NCBI GenBank assembly: GCA_017882545.1
Contig: JADGPG010000041.1
Coordinates: 1 to 61,266, forward strand
Length of the DNA: 61,266 nt
Origin: Thermoleophilia bacterium
GTDB lineage: Bacteria > Actinomycetota > Thermoleophilia > Miltoncostaeales > Miltoncostaeaceae
Reading direction: 5' to 3'
Shown: in pieces, positions 16,287-24,258 of the stretch
Numbering within the stretch: position 1 is the first letter of the stretch
How the letters are laid out: every line of letters starts with the position of its first letter
Notes under the pieces: generated by a model
What the model was told of the DNA's origin: nothing
The model's input: only the letters and a program-made list of their open reading frames with translations
The model's database searches: none
Translations under genes and position numbers: made by a program

Positions 16287-17618
16287 CTAGCGGCTGAGGT
16301 CGTGCGCCGGGGGCGCCACGGCCTCGCCCCGGTTGGAGGGCGCCGCCTCGGGCACCTCCTCGAGCCCGAACAGGTGACGGAGGCTCTCGATGTGGCGCAG
16401 ACCCTCGGCGTTCTGGACCGCGGCGCGGGCCCGCACCGTCGGCTCGTGCAGGATCTTGTTGACGATCGCCTTGGTCAGGGCGTCGATCCGCTCCCGGTCC
16501 TCGTCCGACAGCGACGCCCACGAGCTCTCCACGCGCTCGACCTCTCGCTGGCGGATCTCCTCGGCCTGGTGGCGAAGCCCGCGGATCGCCGGAGCCGCGA
16601 CGAGTGCCGACCGCCATTCGGCGAAACCGCTGACCGCTGCGACGACGATCTTCTCGCCGATCGCGGCCTCCGCGCGCCGCCCGTTCAGGTTCGCCTCGAC
16701 CACGCGCTCGAGGTCGTCGATGTCGTGCAGTACGACCGACGGCAGCTGGGCGATGGCGGGGTCGATGTCCCGCGGCACCGAGATGTCGATCAGCAGCATC
16801 CCATCCCGGTCGCCGGCCCGCATCGCCCGCTCGAGCTGAGCCCGGTCGAGGATCGTGTGGGGGGCATCGGTCGACGAGATCACCACATCGGCGCCGGCGA
16901 GTTCATCGGCGAGCGAATCGAAGCCCACGCCGCGGCCCCCGAAGCGATCGGCCAGATCACGGGCGGTGCTCACGGTGCGGTTGACGATCACCAGATCGCC
17001 GACGCCGCCCTCGGTGAGGCTCACCAGCACCGATTCCGCCATCTCGCCGGCGCCGACGACCACGACGCGACTCGAGGACAGGTCGCTGACGCTCTGGTGG
17101 ACGAGGTTCACCGCGACCGCCGGCACCGAGGCCGGCCCCCGGCTGATCCGTGTGTCGGTGCGGACGCGCTTGCCGACCTCGAGGGCCTGGCGAAAGAGCT
17201 GGTTCAGGATCGGACCGACGGTCTTCTCCTCGGCGGCGTGCTCCCACGCCGTGCGGACCTGCCCCTGGATCTCGCTCTCGCCGACGACCATCGAGTCGAG
17301 ACTCGAGCTCACGCGGAACAGTTGCGCGGCGGCCCGCTCATCACGCTGGATGTATCGGGCGCACGCGAGCTCGTCGTCGCTGATGCGGGTGTTGGCGATG
17401 AGGGCGTCGACGAGCGCTTGCTCGGCCGCCGCGGGATCGCTTGTCGCGGCATAGAGCTCGGTGCGGTTACACGTCGAGAGAGCGACGACCTCGGCCACCG
17501 TGCCGGACGCGACCAGCGATCGGAGCAGGTTCCGCTCGCCCCGGGACGACAGGACCGCCTTCTCACGTTGTTCCACGGGCGCGGTCTTGTGGGACAGGCC
17601 GATCAACACGATGTGCAT
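16287..17618 (-). CDS. hemA: glutamyl-tRNA reductase
   Basis: A 443-residue NADPH-dependent enzyme that reduces glutamyl-tRNA to glutamate-1-semialdehyde, the first step of the C5 heme pathway. Motifs are complete: IGLSHKTAPVEQREK, the catalytic Cys in VVALSTCNRTELYA, VVGESEIQGQVRTAW, the NADPH-binding VVVVGAGEMAESVLVSL, LLIDISVPRDIDP, and the C-terminal dimerisation helices (RHQAEEIRQREVERVESSWA). The length is normal. It lies 2 bases after the precorrin-2 dehydrogenase stop and 20 bases before hemC, within one operon. Its antisense strand has a 504-codon open frame that is a shadow. Confidence 0.95.
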   Translation of the reverse strand: MHIVLIGLSHKTAPVEQREKAVLSSRGERNLLRSLVASGTVAEVVALSTCNRTELYAATSDPAAAEQALVDALIANTRISDDELACARYIQRDERAAAQLFRVSSSLDSMVVGESEIQGQVRTAWEHAAEEKTVGPILNQLFRQALEVGKRVRTDTRISRGPASVPAVAVNLVHQSVSDLSSSRVVVVGAGEMAESVLVSLTEGGVGDLVIVNRTVSTARDLADRFGGRGVGFDSLADELAGADVVISSTDAPHTILDRAQLERAMRAGDRDGMLLIDISVPRDIDPAIAQLPSVVLHDIDDLERVVEANLNGRRAEAAIGEKIVVAAVSGFAEWRSALVAAPAIRGLRHQAEEIRQREVERVESSWASLSDEDRERIDALTKAIVNKILHEPTVRARAAVQNAEGLRHIESLRHLFGLEEVPEAAPSNRGEAVAPPAHDLSR

Positions 17619-17620
17619 AT

Positions 17621-18277
17621 CTATCCCGCTCCCTCAAGATCCAGGGCCGCCCGGGCGTATCGGCCGGCCTCGTCGACCTTGCCCGCACGCAGCAGCTCCA
17701 GCACGTGCCCGTCGTCCAGCAGTGCGCGGACCGCAGCCGCGCGCTCTGCAGGCTGAGGATATCGCTGTTTGGTGGCGTCCCGCAGATCCCCGAGCAGGGC
17801 GAGGAGCACACCCCACTCCGGGCCGAAGACACCCTCCAGCCTGCGGCGGACGCCGGCCGTCACGGCAGGGCTCCTGCCACCGGTCGAGATCGCCACGGTC
17901 AGGCCGCCGCGGCGCACGAGCGCCGGAACATGGACATCGCTGTTCTGCGGGTCGTCGGCCACATTGCAGAGAATGCCGCGTCCACGTGCCAATTCCGCGA
18001 TTTTCGCATTTACATCGCGGTCATTGGTGGCAGCGAGGGCCAAAAAGACCCCATCCAGATCGTCTGGTGCGAAGGTGCGACGGCGCACCTCCTCGACCCG
18101 TCCGTCGGCCTCCATCGCCGACAGTCCGTCGGAGACCTCCGGCGCGACCACCCTCAGTACTGCCCCATGTGCGGCAAGCAAACGCGTCCTACCTTCGGCG
18201 ATGCGCCCGCCGCCGACCACCAGGCACCTCCGACCGGCGAGGTCGAAAAACAGGGGGAGGTACGGCGGAGCGGGCAT
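17621..18277 (-). CDS. precorrin-2 dehydrogenase (siroheme synthase N-part)
   Basis: A 218-residue protein equivalent to the N-terminal half of CysG or to Met8p. It oxidises precorrin-2 to sirohydrochlorin with NAD+ and, in some relatives, inserts iron. The sequence shows YLPLFFDLAGRRCLVVGGGR (Rossmann nucleotide site), FLALAATNDRDVNAKIAELA, LCNVADDPQNSDVHVPALV with the catalytic Asp region, and the family's TVAISTGGRSPAVTAGVRRR. With cobA-hemD downstream it completes a route from uroporphyrinogen III towards siroheme. ATG 18277 leaves a 129-base gap to ccmD, so it could have its own promoter. Confidence 0.9.
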   Translation of the reverse strand: MPAPPYLPLFFDLAGRRCLVVGGGRIAEGRTRLLAAHGAVLRVVAPEVSDGLSAMEADGRVEEVRRRTFAPDDLDGVFLALAATNDRDVNAKIAELARGRGILCNVADDPQNSDVHVPALVRRGGLTVAISTGGRSPAVTAGVRRRLEGVFGPEWGVLLALLGDLRDATKQRYPQPAERAAAVRALLDDGHVLELLRAGKVDEAGRYARAALDLEGAG

Positions 18278-18406
18278 GATCGGACTCAGCCCGCGGTCAG
18301 CGCGGCGATTCGAGACAGGCTAGTAGGCCGGAGGGTACGGGGGCCAGGGGCGGATAGCCCGCGGCGGTGGACGAAGGTCCCCGACGGCGCGTCGTCGCGC
18401 ACGGGC

Positions 18407-18589
18407 TCAGCGGCCGACTCCCGCGGTCTCGTCCGCGGCGGCCTGGTCCCGCTCGTCGAGAAGCCGCACCAACAGCTCGGCCTCGCGGGCGAGGCGGGCG
18501 CTTCGCAGGCCCAGCACGACGACGTACAGCAACAGTACGACCCAGATCACCGCATACGCACTCACCACAAACTGTGTTCCGCCGCCCAT
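18407..18589 (-). CDS. ccmD: CcmD-like small membrane protein
   Basis: A 60-residue protein with one membrane helix (FVVSAYAVIWVVLLLYVVVL) followed by a charged helix (RLAREAELLVRLLDERDQAA). This is the standard CcmD layout: CcmD helps release CcmE-heme from the CcmABC exporter. It begins 7 bases after the ccmC stop and belongs to the ccmABCD operon. The sequence is too short for strong homology, so the call rests on topology and position. Confidence 0.82.
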   Translation of the reverse strand: MGGGTQFVVSAYAVIWVVLLLYVVVLGLRSARLAREAELLVRLLDERDQAAADETAGVGR

Positions 18590-18596
18590 GGGCGTC

Positions 18597-19295
18597 CTAC
18601 CCTCTCTCCAAGCGCAACTTGACCTCCTGCAGCGCCCGCTGGGCGCGGTGCTGGATCAGCTCCAGCTGCAGCAGGGTGAAAAACAGCGCGGCCATCCCGG
18701 CCAGCGCGATGACGAACCAGATCAGCATGCTATTCGGCATCGCCGCGCCCTTGCTCGTAAAGACCACGGGGTGGACGACGGACTGGGCAATGCGGACCGC
18801 ATAGAACGAGATCGGAACCGAGATGAAGGCAATGATCGCGTAGACCGCCGAGAACCGGGCCTGACGCTCCCCCTCGGCAGAGCTGCGGAGCACGAAGTAC
18901 GCCGAGTACAGCAGCACGACGAGCGTGTAGGTGGCCAGGCGCGGATCGCTCCAGATCCACCAACGACCCCAAGCCGCCTTCGCCCAGATCGACCCGGTGA
19001 TCACCGTCAGGACGGCGAACACGAGCCCGAGGCGGATGCTGATGAGCACAACGTCGTCCCACCACGGCCGCGGACGGCGCAGATAGGCGGCACCCGCGAT
19101 GAAGGCAACCGCAAACGCCAGCAACGACACCAACGCGATCGAGACGTGGAAGTAGAAGATCCGCTGGATCTGGCCTTCGCCGCCCGGGCCGTTGTCTTCC
19201 GGCGCGACGAGGAACAACCCGACGACCGATGCCCCGATGAGCACGGCGGTCAGGGCGCCGAGTGCGGTGACGCGGCGGACGGCCGCGTCAGTCAT
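18597..19295 (-). CDS. ccmC: heme exporter subunit CcmC
   Basis: A 232-residue, six-helix membrane protein of the CcmC/CcsA heme-handling family, which passes heme to CcmE for cytochrome c maturation. The tryptophan-rich heme site reads AWGRWWIWSDPRLATYT, and flanking His ligands lie in RIFYFHVSIALVS and AQSVVHPVVF. ATG 19295 gives the normal length and overlaps the ccmB stop by 8 bases; an upstream in-frame start at 19334 would add 13 residues inside ccmB. Part of ccmABCD. Confidence 0.92.
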   Translation of the reverse strand: MTDAAVRRVTALGALTAVLIGASVVGLFLVAPEDNGPGGEGQIQRIFYFHVSIALVSLLAFAVAFIAGAAYLRRPRPWWDDVVLISIRLGLVFAVLTVITGSIWAKAAWGRWWIWSDPRLATYTLVVLLYSAYFVLRSSAEGERQARFSAVYAIIAFISVPISFYAVRIAQSVVHPVVFTSKGAAMPNSMLIWFVIALAGMAALFFTLLQLELIQHRAQRALQEVKLRLERG

Positions 19296-19977
19296 CGAGG
19301 ATGTAGTCGAAGGTGGCGTAGGCAACGAGGGCAAAGATTACTGCGTAGACGGCCAGAAACAGGCAGTAGCCACGATACTCCGCCATCTGCCGCGGCGCGC
19401 TCAATGCGGCGTCGGTGGCACCTCCCGCGGCGATCACCACCGGGATCAGCGATGGCAGCAGCAGCACTGGCAGGACGAGTTCCCGCGTGCGCGAGAAGAC
19501 GCTCATCGACGACAGGAGCGCGCCCATGATCCCGATACACACATCCGCCAGGATGCACACACCGGCGATCAGCACCAGGCTCGCCGGCGAGGTCCCGTTG
19601 ACGAAGAACACGATCGCCAGTGGCACGACCACCACCTGGACGCCGAGCAGGAACAGCACCAGCGCGGTCGTTCGCGCCATCATCATCACGAGTCGGGGGA
19701 CGGGCGCGATCAGGATGGCGTCGAGGACCCGCTGCTCGCGTTCGGGCACCCAGGTTCGCCCCACCCCGAGCACCGCACCCAGTGTCAGCGTGGCCCAGAT
19801 GATGCCCCCGGCAATCGCCGACGTGTTGCCGATGCGCTCCCCGACGGTGAACTCGAACAGGATCGTCACGACAAGGCTGAACAGCCCCATCGCCACGATC
19901 GTCTCGCGGGTCCGGTATTCAAGTCGCAGGTCCTTGCGCAGCAGCGCGGCATACTGGCGGCGTGCGGACGGGTTCAT
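19288..19977 (-). CDS. ccmB: heme exporter subunit CcmB
   Basis: A 229-residue membrane subunit that pairs with the CcmA ATPase. Six hydrophobic segments are visible (ETIVAMGLFSLVVTILF, AGGIIWATLTLGAVLGV, ALVLFLLGVQVVVVPLAI, LVLIAGVCILADVCIGI, LVLPVLLLPSLIPVVIAA, CLFLAVYAVIFALVAYAT), and the family motif REQRVLDAILIAPVPR lies after the second. ATG 19977 overlaps the ccmA stop (ATGA). The frame is open upstream to 20340, but that part is a shadow of ccmA. Confidence 0.92.
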   Translation of the reverse strand: MNPSARRQYAALLRKDLRLEYRTRETIVAMGLFSLVVTILFEFTVGERIGNTSAIAGGIIWATLTLGAVLGVGRTWVPEREQRVLDAILIAPVPRLVMMMARTTALVLFLLGVQVVVVPLAIVFFVNGTSPASLVLIAGVCILADVCIGIMGALLSSMSVFSRTRELVLPVLLLPSLIPVVIAAGGATDAALSAPRQMAEYRGYCLFLAVYAVIFALVAYATFDYILDD

Positions 19978-20687
19978 GCCGTGAGCTCCGCATAGCGCTT
20001 CCGGAATTCCGGAAGGTCCGTCCCTGCGGTGGGGAACTCGGCCGCGACACGGCCGCGATGCATGACCATCACCCGGTCCGCGCCCGTCAGTGCCCGATCG
20101 AGCTCGTGGGTCACCATGAGGATCCCGCGGTCCGCGCCGACGTCGGCGACGAGGTCGTCCAGAAGACGTGCGCCACGACTGTCCAGCCCCGTGTAGGGCT
20201 CGTCGAGTAGCAACAGGCGCGGTGCGTGGAGCGTCAGGCGCGCGATCCCGAGGCGCTGGCCCATCCCGCGCGAGAAGGTGCGCACGGCGTCGTGACTGCG
20301 CGCCAGCAGCCCGACGCGCGACAGGGCGGCCGTGATGCACTCGGATGCGTCGTCGATCCCGTAGAGGTCGGCAAAGAGCTCCAGGTTTTGCTGCGCGGTG
20401 AGGTCGAGATAGACCATCGGGTCATGCCCCAGGTACCCGAGGTGCCGGCGTGCCTGCTGGGCCTGATCCGGGATCTCCCACCCGAGCAATGACAGCGTGC
20501 CGGCCTCACGACGCAACAGCGTCGCGGCGATTCGCAGCAGCGTGGTCTTGCCGGCACCGTTCGGCCCGACGACCGCGACGCGCTCGCCCGGCGCCACCTG
20601 GAGATCGACGCCGTCGACGGCACGGCGTCCGCCGAAACCGCGCACGAGTCCTGAGGCGTCGACCAGCGGCGCGTCCGGGTGTCGCAC
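19974..20687 (-). CDS. ccmA: heme exporter ATP-binding protein CcmA
   Basis: A 237-residue ABC ATPase. Walker A is VVGPNGAGKTTLLRI, the Q-loop region is YLGHDPMVYLDL, the signature is FSRGMGQRLGIARLTL (a slightly altered LSGGQ, common in CcmA), Walker B is LLLLDEPYTGLD and the switch His is in MVTHELDRAL. It drives the CcmABCD complex that releases heme-loaded CcmE. It starts with GTG 20687, 6 bases after the ubiA-family gene, and its stop overlaps ccmB. It is the first ccm gene of the operon. Confidence 0.92.
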   Translation of the reverse strand: MRHPDAPLVDASGLVRGFGGRRAVDGVDLQVAPGERVAVVGPNGAGKTTLLRIAATLLRREAGTLSLLGWEIPDQAQQARRHLGYLGHDPMVYLDLTAQQNLELFADLYGIDDASECITAALSRVGLLARSHDAVRTFSRGMGQRLGIARLTLHAPRLLLLDEPYTGLDSRGARLLDDLVADVGADRGILMVTHELDRALTGADRVMVMHRGRVAAEFPTAGTDLPEFRKRYAELTA

Positions 20688-20693
20688 GTCCGG

Positions 20694-21584
20694 CTATCCG
20701 ATCGAGACGTCGAGGATGACGAATCCGATGTACACAAGCGCCAAGACGCCGTTCGCGGTCCCGAACGCCGCCTGGATCCGGGCCTGGTCGTCCGGCGCGA
20801 CGACAACGTTTTCGATCAGCAGCACGACCGCACACACCGCAACGCCCACAAAATAGATCGCGTGCGAGCCCGCAAGCAGCCCTGCAACAACCAGGCAGAT
20901 GATTGCGGTGGTGTGCATCGCGCGCGTCACCCACAGCGCGCGCCGCGCGCCGAACCGCGCCGGGACCGACTTCACCCCGTGTCGCGTGTCGAAGTCGACA
21001 TCCATCAGGGCGTAGATCACGTCGAACCCGAACATCCACGTCGCGACCGCGAGGAACAGGAACCACGGCGCCGTCGCGAAGTGCCCGGTCACCGCGATCC
21101 ACGCGCCAAGCGGGGCCAGGCCGATGACCGCGCCCAGGACCAGATGGCACAGCCACGTGAACCGCTTCGTGTACGGGTAGATGACGAATCCCGCGACCGG
21201 GATCGGCCACAGGAACCAGGTCAACGGCGGCAGTTGGCTGACCGCAATCAGCAGTGCCGCCAGGCTGATGGCGCAGAACACCGCGACCTGTCGCACCGTC
21301 AGGCGTCCGCTCGGCAGGTCCCGGCCGGCGGTGCGCGGGTTTGCCGCATCGATCTCCATGTCGACGACCCGATTGATCGCCATCGCCAGGGAGCGTGCGC
21401 CGACCATCGCCAACAGGATCCACCCCAGCGTCGACAGCGGCGGCCACTCCTGACGTGCCATGAGGGCACCGGCAAGCGCGAACGGCAGCGCGAAGACGGT
21501 GTGCTGGAGGCGCACCAGCGAGGCAAAGGCGCCGACCAGCGACATGCCGCGGGCGGCTTCTGTGGACGGGGACGTACCGGTCAC
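20694..21584 (-). CDS. mqnP: UbiA-family prenyltransferase (MqnP-like)
   Basis: A 296-residue membrane prenyltransferase with eight or nine helices. The two Asp-rich motifs that bind prenyl diphosphate through Mg2+ are NRVVDMEIDAANPRTAGRDL and FDVIYALMDVDFDTRHGVKS. Both match the group annotated as the polyprenyltransferase of the futalosine menaquinone route (MqnP), and also 4-hydroxybenzoate polyprenyltransferase. Since actinobacteria use menaquinone, the MqnP reading is preferred. It starts with GTG 21584 and leads the ccm/heme gene run, with only a 6-base gap to ccmA, linking quinone and cytochrome c production. Confidence 0.85.
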   Translation of the reverse strand: MTGTSPSTEAARGMSLVGAFASLVRLQHTVFALPFALAGALMARQEWPPLSTLGWILLAMVGARSLAMAINRVVDMEIDAANPRTAGRDLPSGRLTVRQVAVFCAISLAALLIAVSQLPPLTWFLWPIPVAGFVIYPYTKRFTWLCHLVLGAVIGLAPLGAWIAVTGHFATAPWFLFLAVATWMFGFDVIYALMDVDFDTRHGVKSVPARFGARRALWVTRAMHTTAIICLVVAGLLAGSHAIYFVGVAVCAVVLLIENVVVAPDDQARIQAAFGTANGVLALVYIGFVILDVSIG

Positions 21585-21672
21585 GATCGCGAATGCTAGC
21601 CCCCCGTCGCCGACACGGGGCCGATTCGCGCCGAGCGCGTTGCCCGCGCCGGCCGGGGCGTATCATCGGACC

Positions 21673-22392
21673 ATGCCCGGGGTTTGGAACATCGCCCACC
21701 GCGGCGCGTCGCTCGACCGGTCCGAGAACACGTTGGCGGCGTTCGAGGAGGCCATTCGCCAGGGCGCCGACGCGCTCGAGGCCGACGTCCGGATGACCGC
21801 CGACGGAGAGCTAGTCGTGTTGAACGACGCCACGGTCGACCGGACCACCAACGGCCACGGTGCGGTGCGCGCGCTTGACTACGCCGGCGCACGCACACTC
21901 GACGCGGGGCGGGGCGAGCGGATACCGACGCCCGACGAGGTCCTCGACCTCGCGCGCGGGCGGGCCCGTGTGACCTTCGACATCAAGGAGCCGGATGCGA
22001 TCGCGACGCTGATCGCGATGGTGCGCGAGCTGGAGATGGTCGACAGCGTCACCTTCCTGACCTATCTGCCGGAGGTCGCCGACCGACTCCAGGAGATCGG
22101 GGTCGCCAATCCGGTCATTCAGGCCGTCGACTCCCCCGCGGCGGTCGCCAGCCTCGTCACCGGACACCCGGGCGGGGGGCACGCCATCTCCGGAATCGGA
22201 TTGCCGGCGGCGCTGGTGTCGCGGTCCCTGACCGACGTGATTCACCGGCGCGGCTTCGGCGTGTTCGTCTGGACCGTCGACGACCCGGGGGAGATGGCGC
22301 GCCTCGTCGACTGCGGGGTCAACGGGATCGTCACCAATCGCCCCGCCCTCCTGGCGACGGTCCTTGAGGAGCGCGGCGCCACCCGGACTTAG
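21673..22392 (+). CDS. GDPD-like phosphodiesterase, altered active site
   Basis: A 239-residue TIM-barrel protein of the glycerophosphodiester phosphodiesterase family, which hydrolyses deacylated phospholipids to glycerol-3-phosphate. The first catalytic motif is intact (NIAHRGASLDRSENTLAAFE, His9), as are the metal ligands in ALEADVRMTADG (Glu36, Asp38) and FDIKEP. However, the second catalytic His, normally in a VVxHD motif, is Asn51 here (ELVVLNDATVDRTTNG). C-terminal GFGVFVWTVDDPGEM and GIVTNRP are typical. It may be slow, inactive or use another acid. ATG 21673 gives the standard N-terminus. It is convergent with, and overlaps by 4 bases, the next gene. Confidence 0.85.
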   Translation: MPGVWNIAHRGASLDRSENTLAAFEEAIRQGADALEADVRMTADGELVVLNDATVDRTTNGHGAVRALDYAGARTLDAGRGERIPTPDEVLDLARGRARVTFDIKEPDAIATLIAMVRELEMVDSVTFLTYLPEVADRLQEIGVANPVIQAVDSPAAVASLVTGHPGGGHAISGIGLPAALVSRSLTDVIHRRGFGVFVWTVDDPGEMARLVDCGVNGIVTNRPALLATVLEERGATRT

Positions 22393-23078
22393 TCGACCGG
22401 GGGTGTGGCGGGTCCGTAGATGGCGGGCCCATCGGTGACGAGGGCCCAGAACTGGTCGCCGAAGTCGAAGTGCCACCACTCTTCGGGGTAGTTGGTGAAC
22501 CCCTCGGCGTGCATCGACCAGAACAGGAGTCGGCGCAGATCGCGGACCCCGGAATTGGTCTGCTCGAACGCATGCGTCTCGGCCTCGGGGACGAACGCAT
22601 CGAAGCTCGTCCCGAGGTCGCGCAGAGACCCGTCCGCGTATCCCAAACACAGGTCAACCGCGCCCCCGGTCAGATGGGGCGGAGGTGCGACGAGCGAGCG
22701 GCTCGGCGGGGTCACGTACCGTGCGGCGGCCTCCTCGAGCGACTCCGCCGGCATCTCGGGGTGGACGGCGACCAGCTCCGACAGATACGCCGAGAACAGC
22801 GCGGCCTGGACCTCAAGAGGCCGGTACGCATCCCAGACCACGAGGCTGAACCCATCCGGCAGACCGGCCGCCACCCGCCCCAGGCGCTCGGCGACGCCTG
22901 CCCGGACCCATGACCGCGGCAGAGAGCCGGGCAAGCGCCACGCGTGGTACTCGGCGCGATCGAAGACCCGCGGCCCGATTCCGTCGACCGGCACGAGTGG
23001 CTCGTCGACGGCGGCGATCTCGATCTCACGCCACCCGGAGTTCGGACGCAGCCGCGGGATTGGGTTCAGCGGGTCCAT
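22389..23078 (-). CDS. VanX-type D-Ala-D-Ala dipeptidase
   Basis: A 229-residue zinc dipeptidase of the VanX/DdpX family (peptidase M15D). The functional residues are all in place: Arg86 in VVWDAYRPLEVQ, zinc ligands His135 and Asp142 in PPHLTGGAVDLCLG, and catalytic Glu200 with zinc ligand His203 in EEWWHFDFGDQFWA. There is no clear signal peptide, so it is probably cytoplasmic. Without vanA, vanH or a VanRS system nearby, it is more likely a peptidoglycan-turnover enzyme than a glycopeptide-resistance gene. It overlaps the upstream SDR gene by 13 bases. Confidence 0.88.
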   Translation of the reverse strand: MDPLNPIPRLRPNSGWREIEIAAVDEPLVPVDGIGPRVFDRAEYHAWRLPGSLPRSWVRAGVAERLGRVAAGLPDGFSLVVWDAYRPLEVQAALFSAYLSELVAVHPEMPAESLEEAAARYVTPPSRSLVAPPPHLTGGAVDLCLGYADGSLRDLGTSFDAFVPEAETHAFEQTNSGVRDLRRLLFWSMHAEGFTNYPEEWWHFDFGDQFWALVTDGPAIYGPATPPVD

Positions 23079-23773
23079 TCGGATGCCTCCAGGACGCCTT
23101 CGACAGGTGCTCCCGCGGCAATCGCGACGAACGGCTCCACGATGCTCCGCGGATGGCGGACCGTCGCCGGGTCCTCATCGGGATATGCGGCATGCCGCAT
23201 CTCCGTTCGCACCGGCCCCGGGTTGATCGCCACGCAGCGCACACGGCGCTCGGCGAGATCCTCAGCAAGCATGTCCGTTGCAATGTTGAGCGCGGCCTTG
23301 GTCAGCCCGTATGCTCCCCACCGCGCCCGCCCGGCCGCCCCGGAGGTCACGTTGATGATGACCGCGCCGTCGGAGAGGGCGTCGGCCAGCGCCGCGACGA
23401 GCTCGACGGGCCCGGCCACGTTGACCGCCAACGCCGACCTCAGGTCCCCGAACGGCGTCGCGGTCAGCGGGCCGCGCGGCCCCAGCACCGCCGCGTTGTT
23501 GACCACGATGTCGACACGCCCCAGCAGGGCGCGGGCACCGGCCGCGGCCGCTCGGACCGACTCCGGGTCCGCCAGGTCCATCGCGAGGGTGCCGGCAAGG
23601 ACCCCGGGAAGCGCCTCGGCGTCGCGTCGCAGCCCGTCGAGGTGCGTGGCACTGCGGGCCGTGGCGACGACCGTCGCACCCTCCCGCAGGTACGCGAGAC
23701 ACACAGCGCGGCCGACGCCGCGGGAGCCCCCGGACACAACGGCCCGCCGACCCTGGAGGCGCAACGGGCTCAT
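23066..23773 (-). CDS. short-chain dehydrogenase/reductase
   Basis: A 235-residue Rossmann-fold oxidoreductase of the classical SDR type. The cofactor motif is AVVSGGSRGVGRAV (TGxxxGxG class), followed by NNAA (IVVNNAAVLGPRG), the catalytic Ser in IINVTSGAAG, and YxxxK (WGAYGLTKAALNI), then INPGPVRTEM. Arg and Ser after the first strand suggest NADP(H). The substrate is unknown. It lies 43 bases downstream of the cytochrome c gene and overlaps the VanX-like gene, so it may be co-transcribed from the cox promoter. Confidence 0.9.
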   Translation of the reverse strand: MSPLRLQGRRAVVSGGSRGVGRAVCLAYLREGATVVATARSATHLDGLRRDAEALPGVLAGTLAMDLADPESVRAAAAGARALLGRVDIVVNNAAVLGPRGPLTATPFGDLRSALAVNVAGPVELVAALADALSDGAVIINVTSGAAGRARWGAYGLTKAALNIATDMLAEDLAERRVRCVAINPGPVRTEMRHAAYPDEDPATVRHPRSIVEPFVAIAAGAPVEGVLEASEWTR

Positions 23774-23815
23774 CGCATCAGATCAGGCATGTCGGGGCGG
23801 GCGAACCCGCCCGGA

Positions 23816-24244
23816 CTACATGTGGAACTTGACCGGACGCGCCTGCGGATCCGGCGGGGTGGGGGTCGGGCGCACCTGGCTCTGCCCGCTCGTTCCGGCG
23901 ACGCTGGCGATGTAGGCCGCGATGTTGGCCGCGTCCTGACCGCTCACGAGGTTCCGGGGCATCGGCGGCTGGGCCATCTGGATCCACTGCTCGACAAGCT
24001 GCTTCATGCCGTTTGGGTGAAAGCCGGCGTCCCGAGCGGCGCCGAAGGCGTCGTCGAGGTTCGGACCGGTCGTCCCCTTGGTGCCGGCGTCCTGCAGCAT
24101 GTGGCAGCCACCACAGAGGTTGGTGAACTGCTGCTTGCCCTTCGCCAGGTCGTCGGCGTTCTTGGACGACGAACCGCAGCCGGCCACCAACAGCACGCCA
24201 CCCAGCAGTGCGAGGCCAAGCAGTCCCCGGCGGGCTCGTCCCAT
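23816..24244 (-). CDS. lipoprotein cytochrome c
   Basis: A 142-residue exported monoheme cytochrome c. The N-terminus is a lipoprotein signal (RRGLLGLALLGGVLLVAGC, lipidated Cys23). The heme-binding motif is CGGCH (residues 44-48), and the axial Met is probably in QPPMPRNLVSGQD; a Thr/Pro-rich tail follows. I chose ATG 24244, which has GAAGGA 6 bases upstream; ATG 24262 overlaps the cox3 stop and is possible. As the last cox gene in the cluster it likely delivers electrons to the oxidase, held at the outer face of the membrane. Confidence 0.9.
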   Translation of the reverse strand: MGRARRGLLGLALLGGVLLVAGCGSSSKNADDLAKGKQQFTNLCGGCHMLQDAGTKGTTGPNLDDAFGAARDAGFHPNGMKQLVEQWIQMAQPPMPRNLVSGQDAANIAAYIASVAGTSGQSQVRPTPTPPDPQARPVKFHM

Positions 24245-24258
24245 CAGCCGTCCTTCGA

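Noticed and set aside
16267-16617. Upstream in-frame extension of hemC
   Set aside because: It would overlap hemA by about 330 bases and reads as Gly/Arg-rich shadow; HemC conserved sequence starts at 16260.
16242-17756. 504-codon plus-strand open frame antisense to hemA
   Set aside because: hemA on the minus strand is complete and conserved; the antisense frame has Arg/Asp/His-rich shadow composition and no motif.
18588-19529. 313-codon plus-strand frame over ccmC/ccmB
   Set aside because: Shadow of two well-supported membrane-protein genes; composition is His/Arg/Asp-rich without domains.
22389-23078. VanX-like gene as vancomycin resistance
   Set aside because: No vanA, vanH or regulatory genes nearby; VanX-like dipeptidases are widespread in peptidoglycan turnover.
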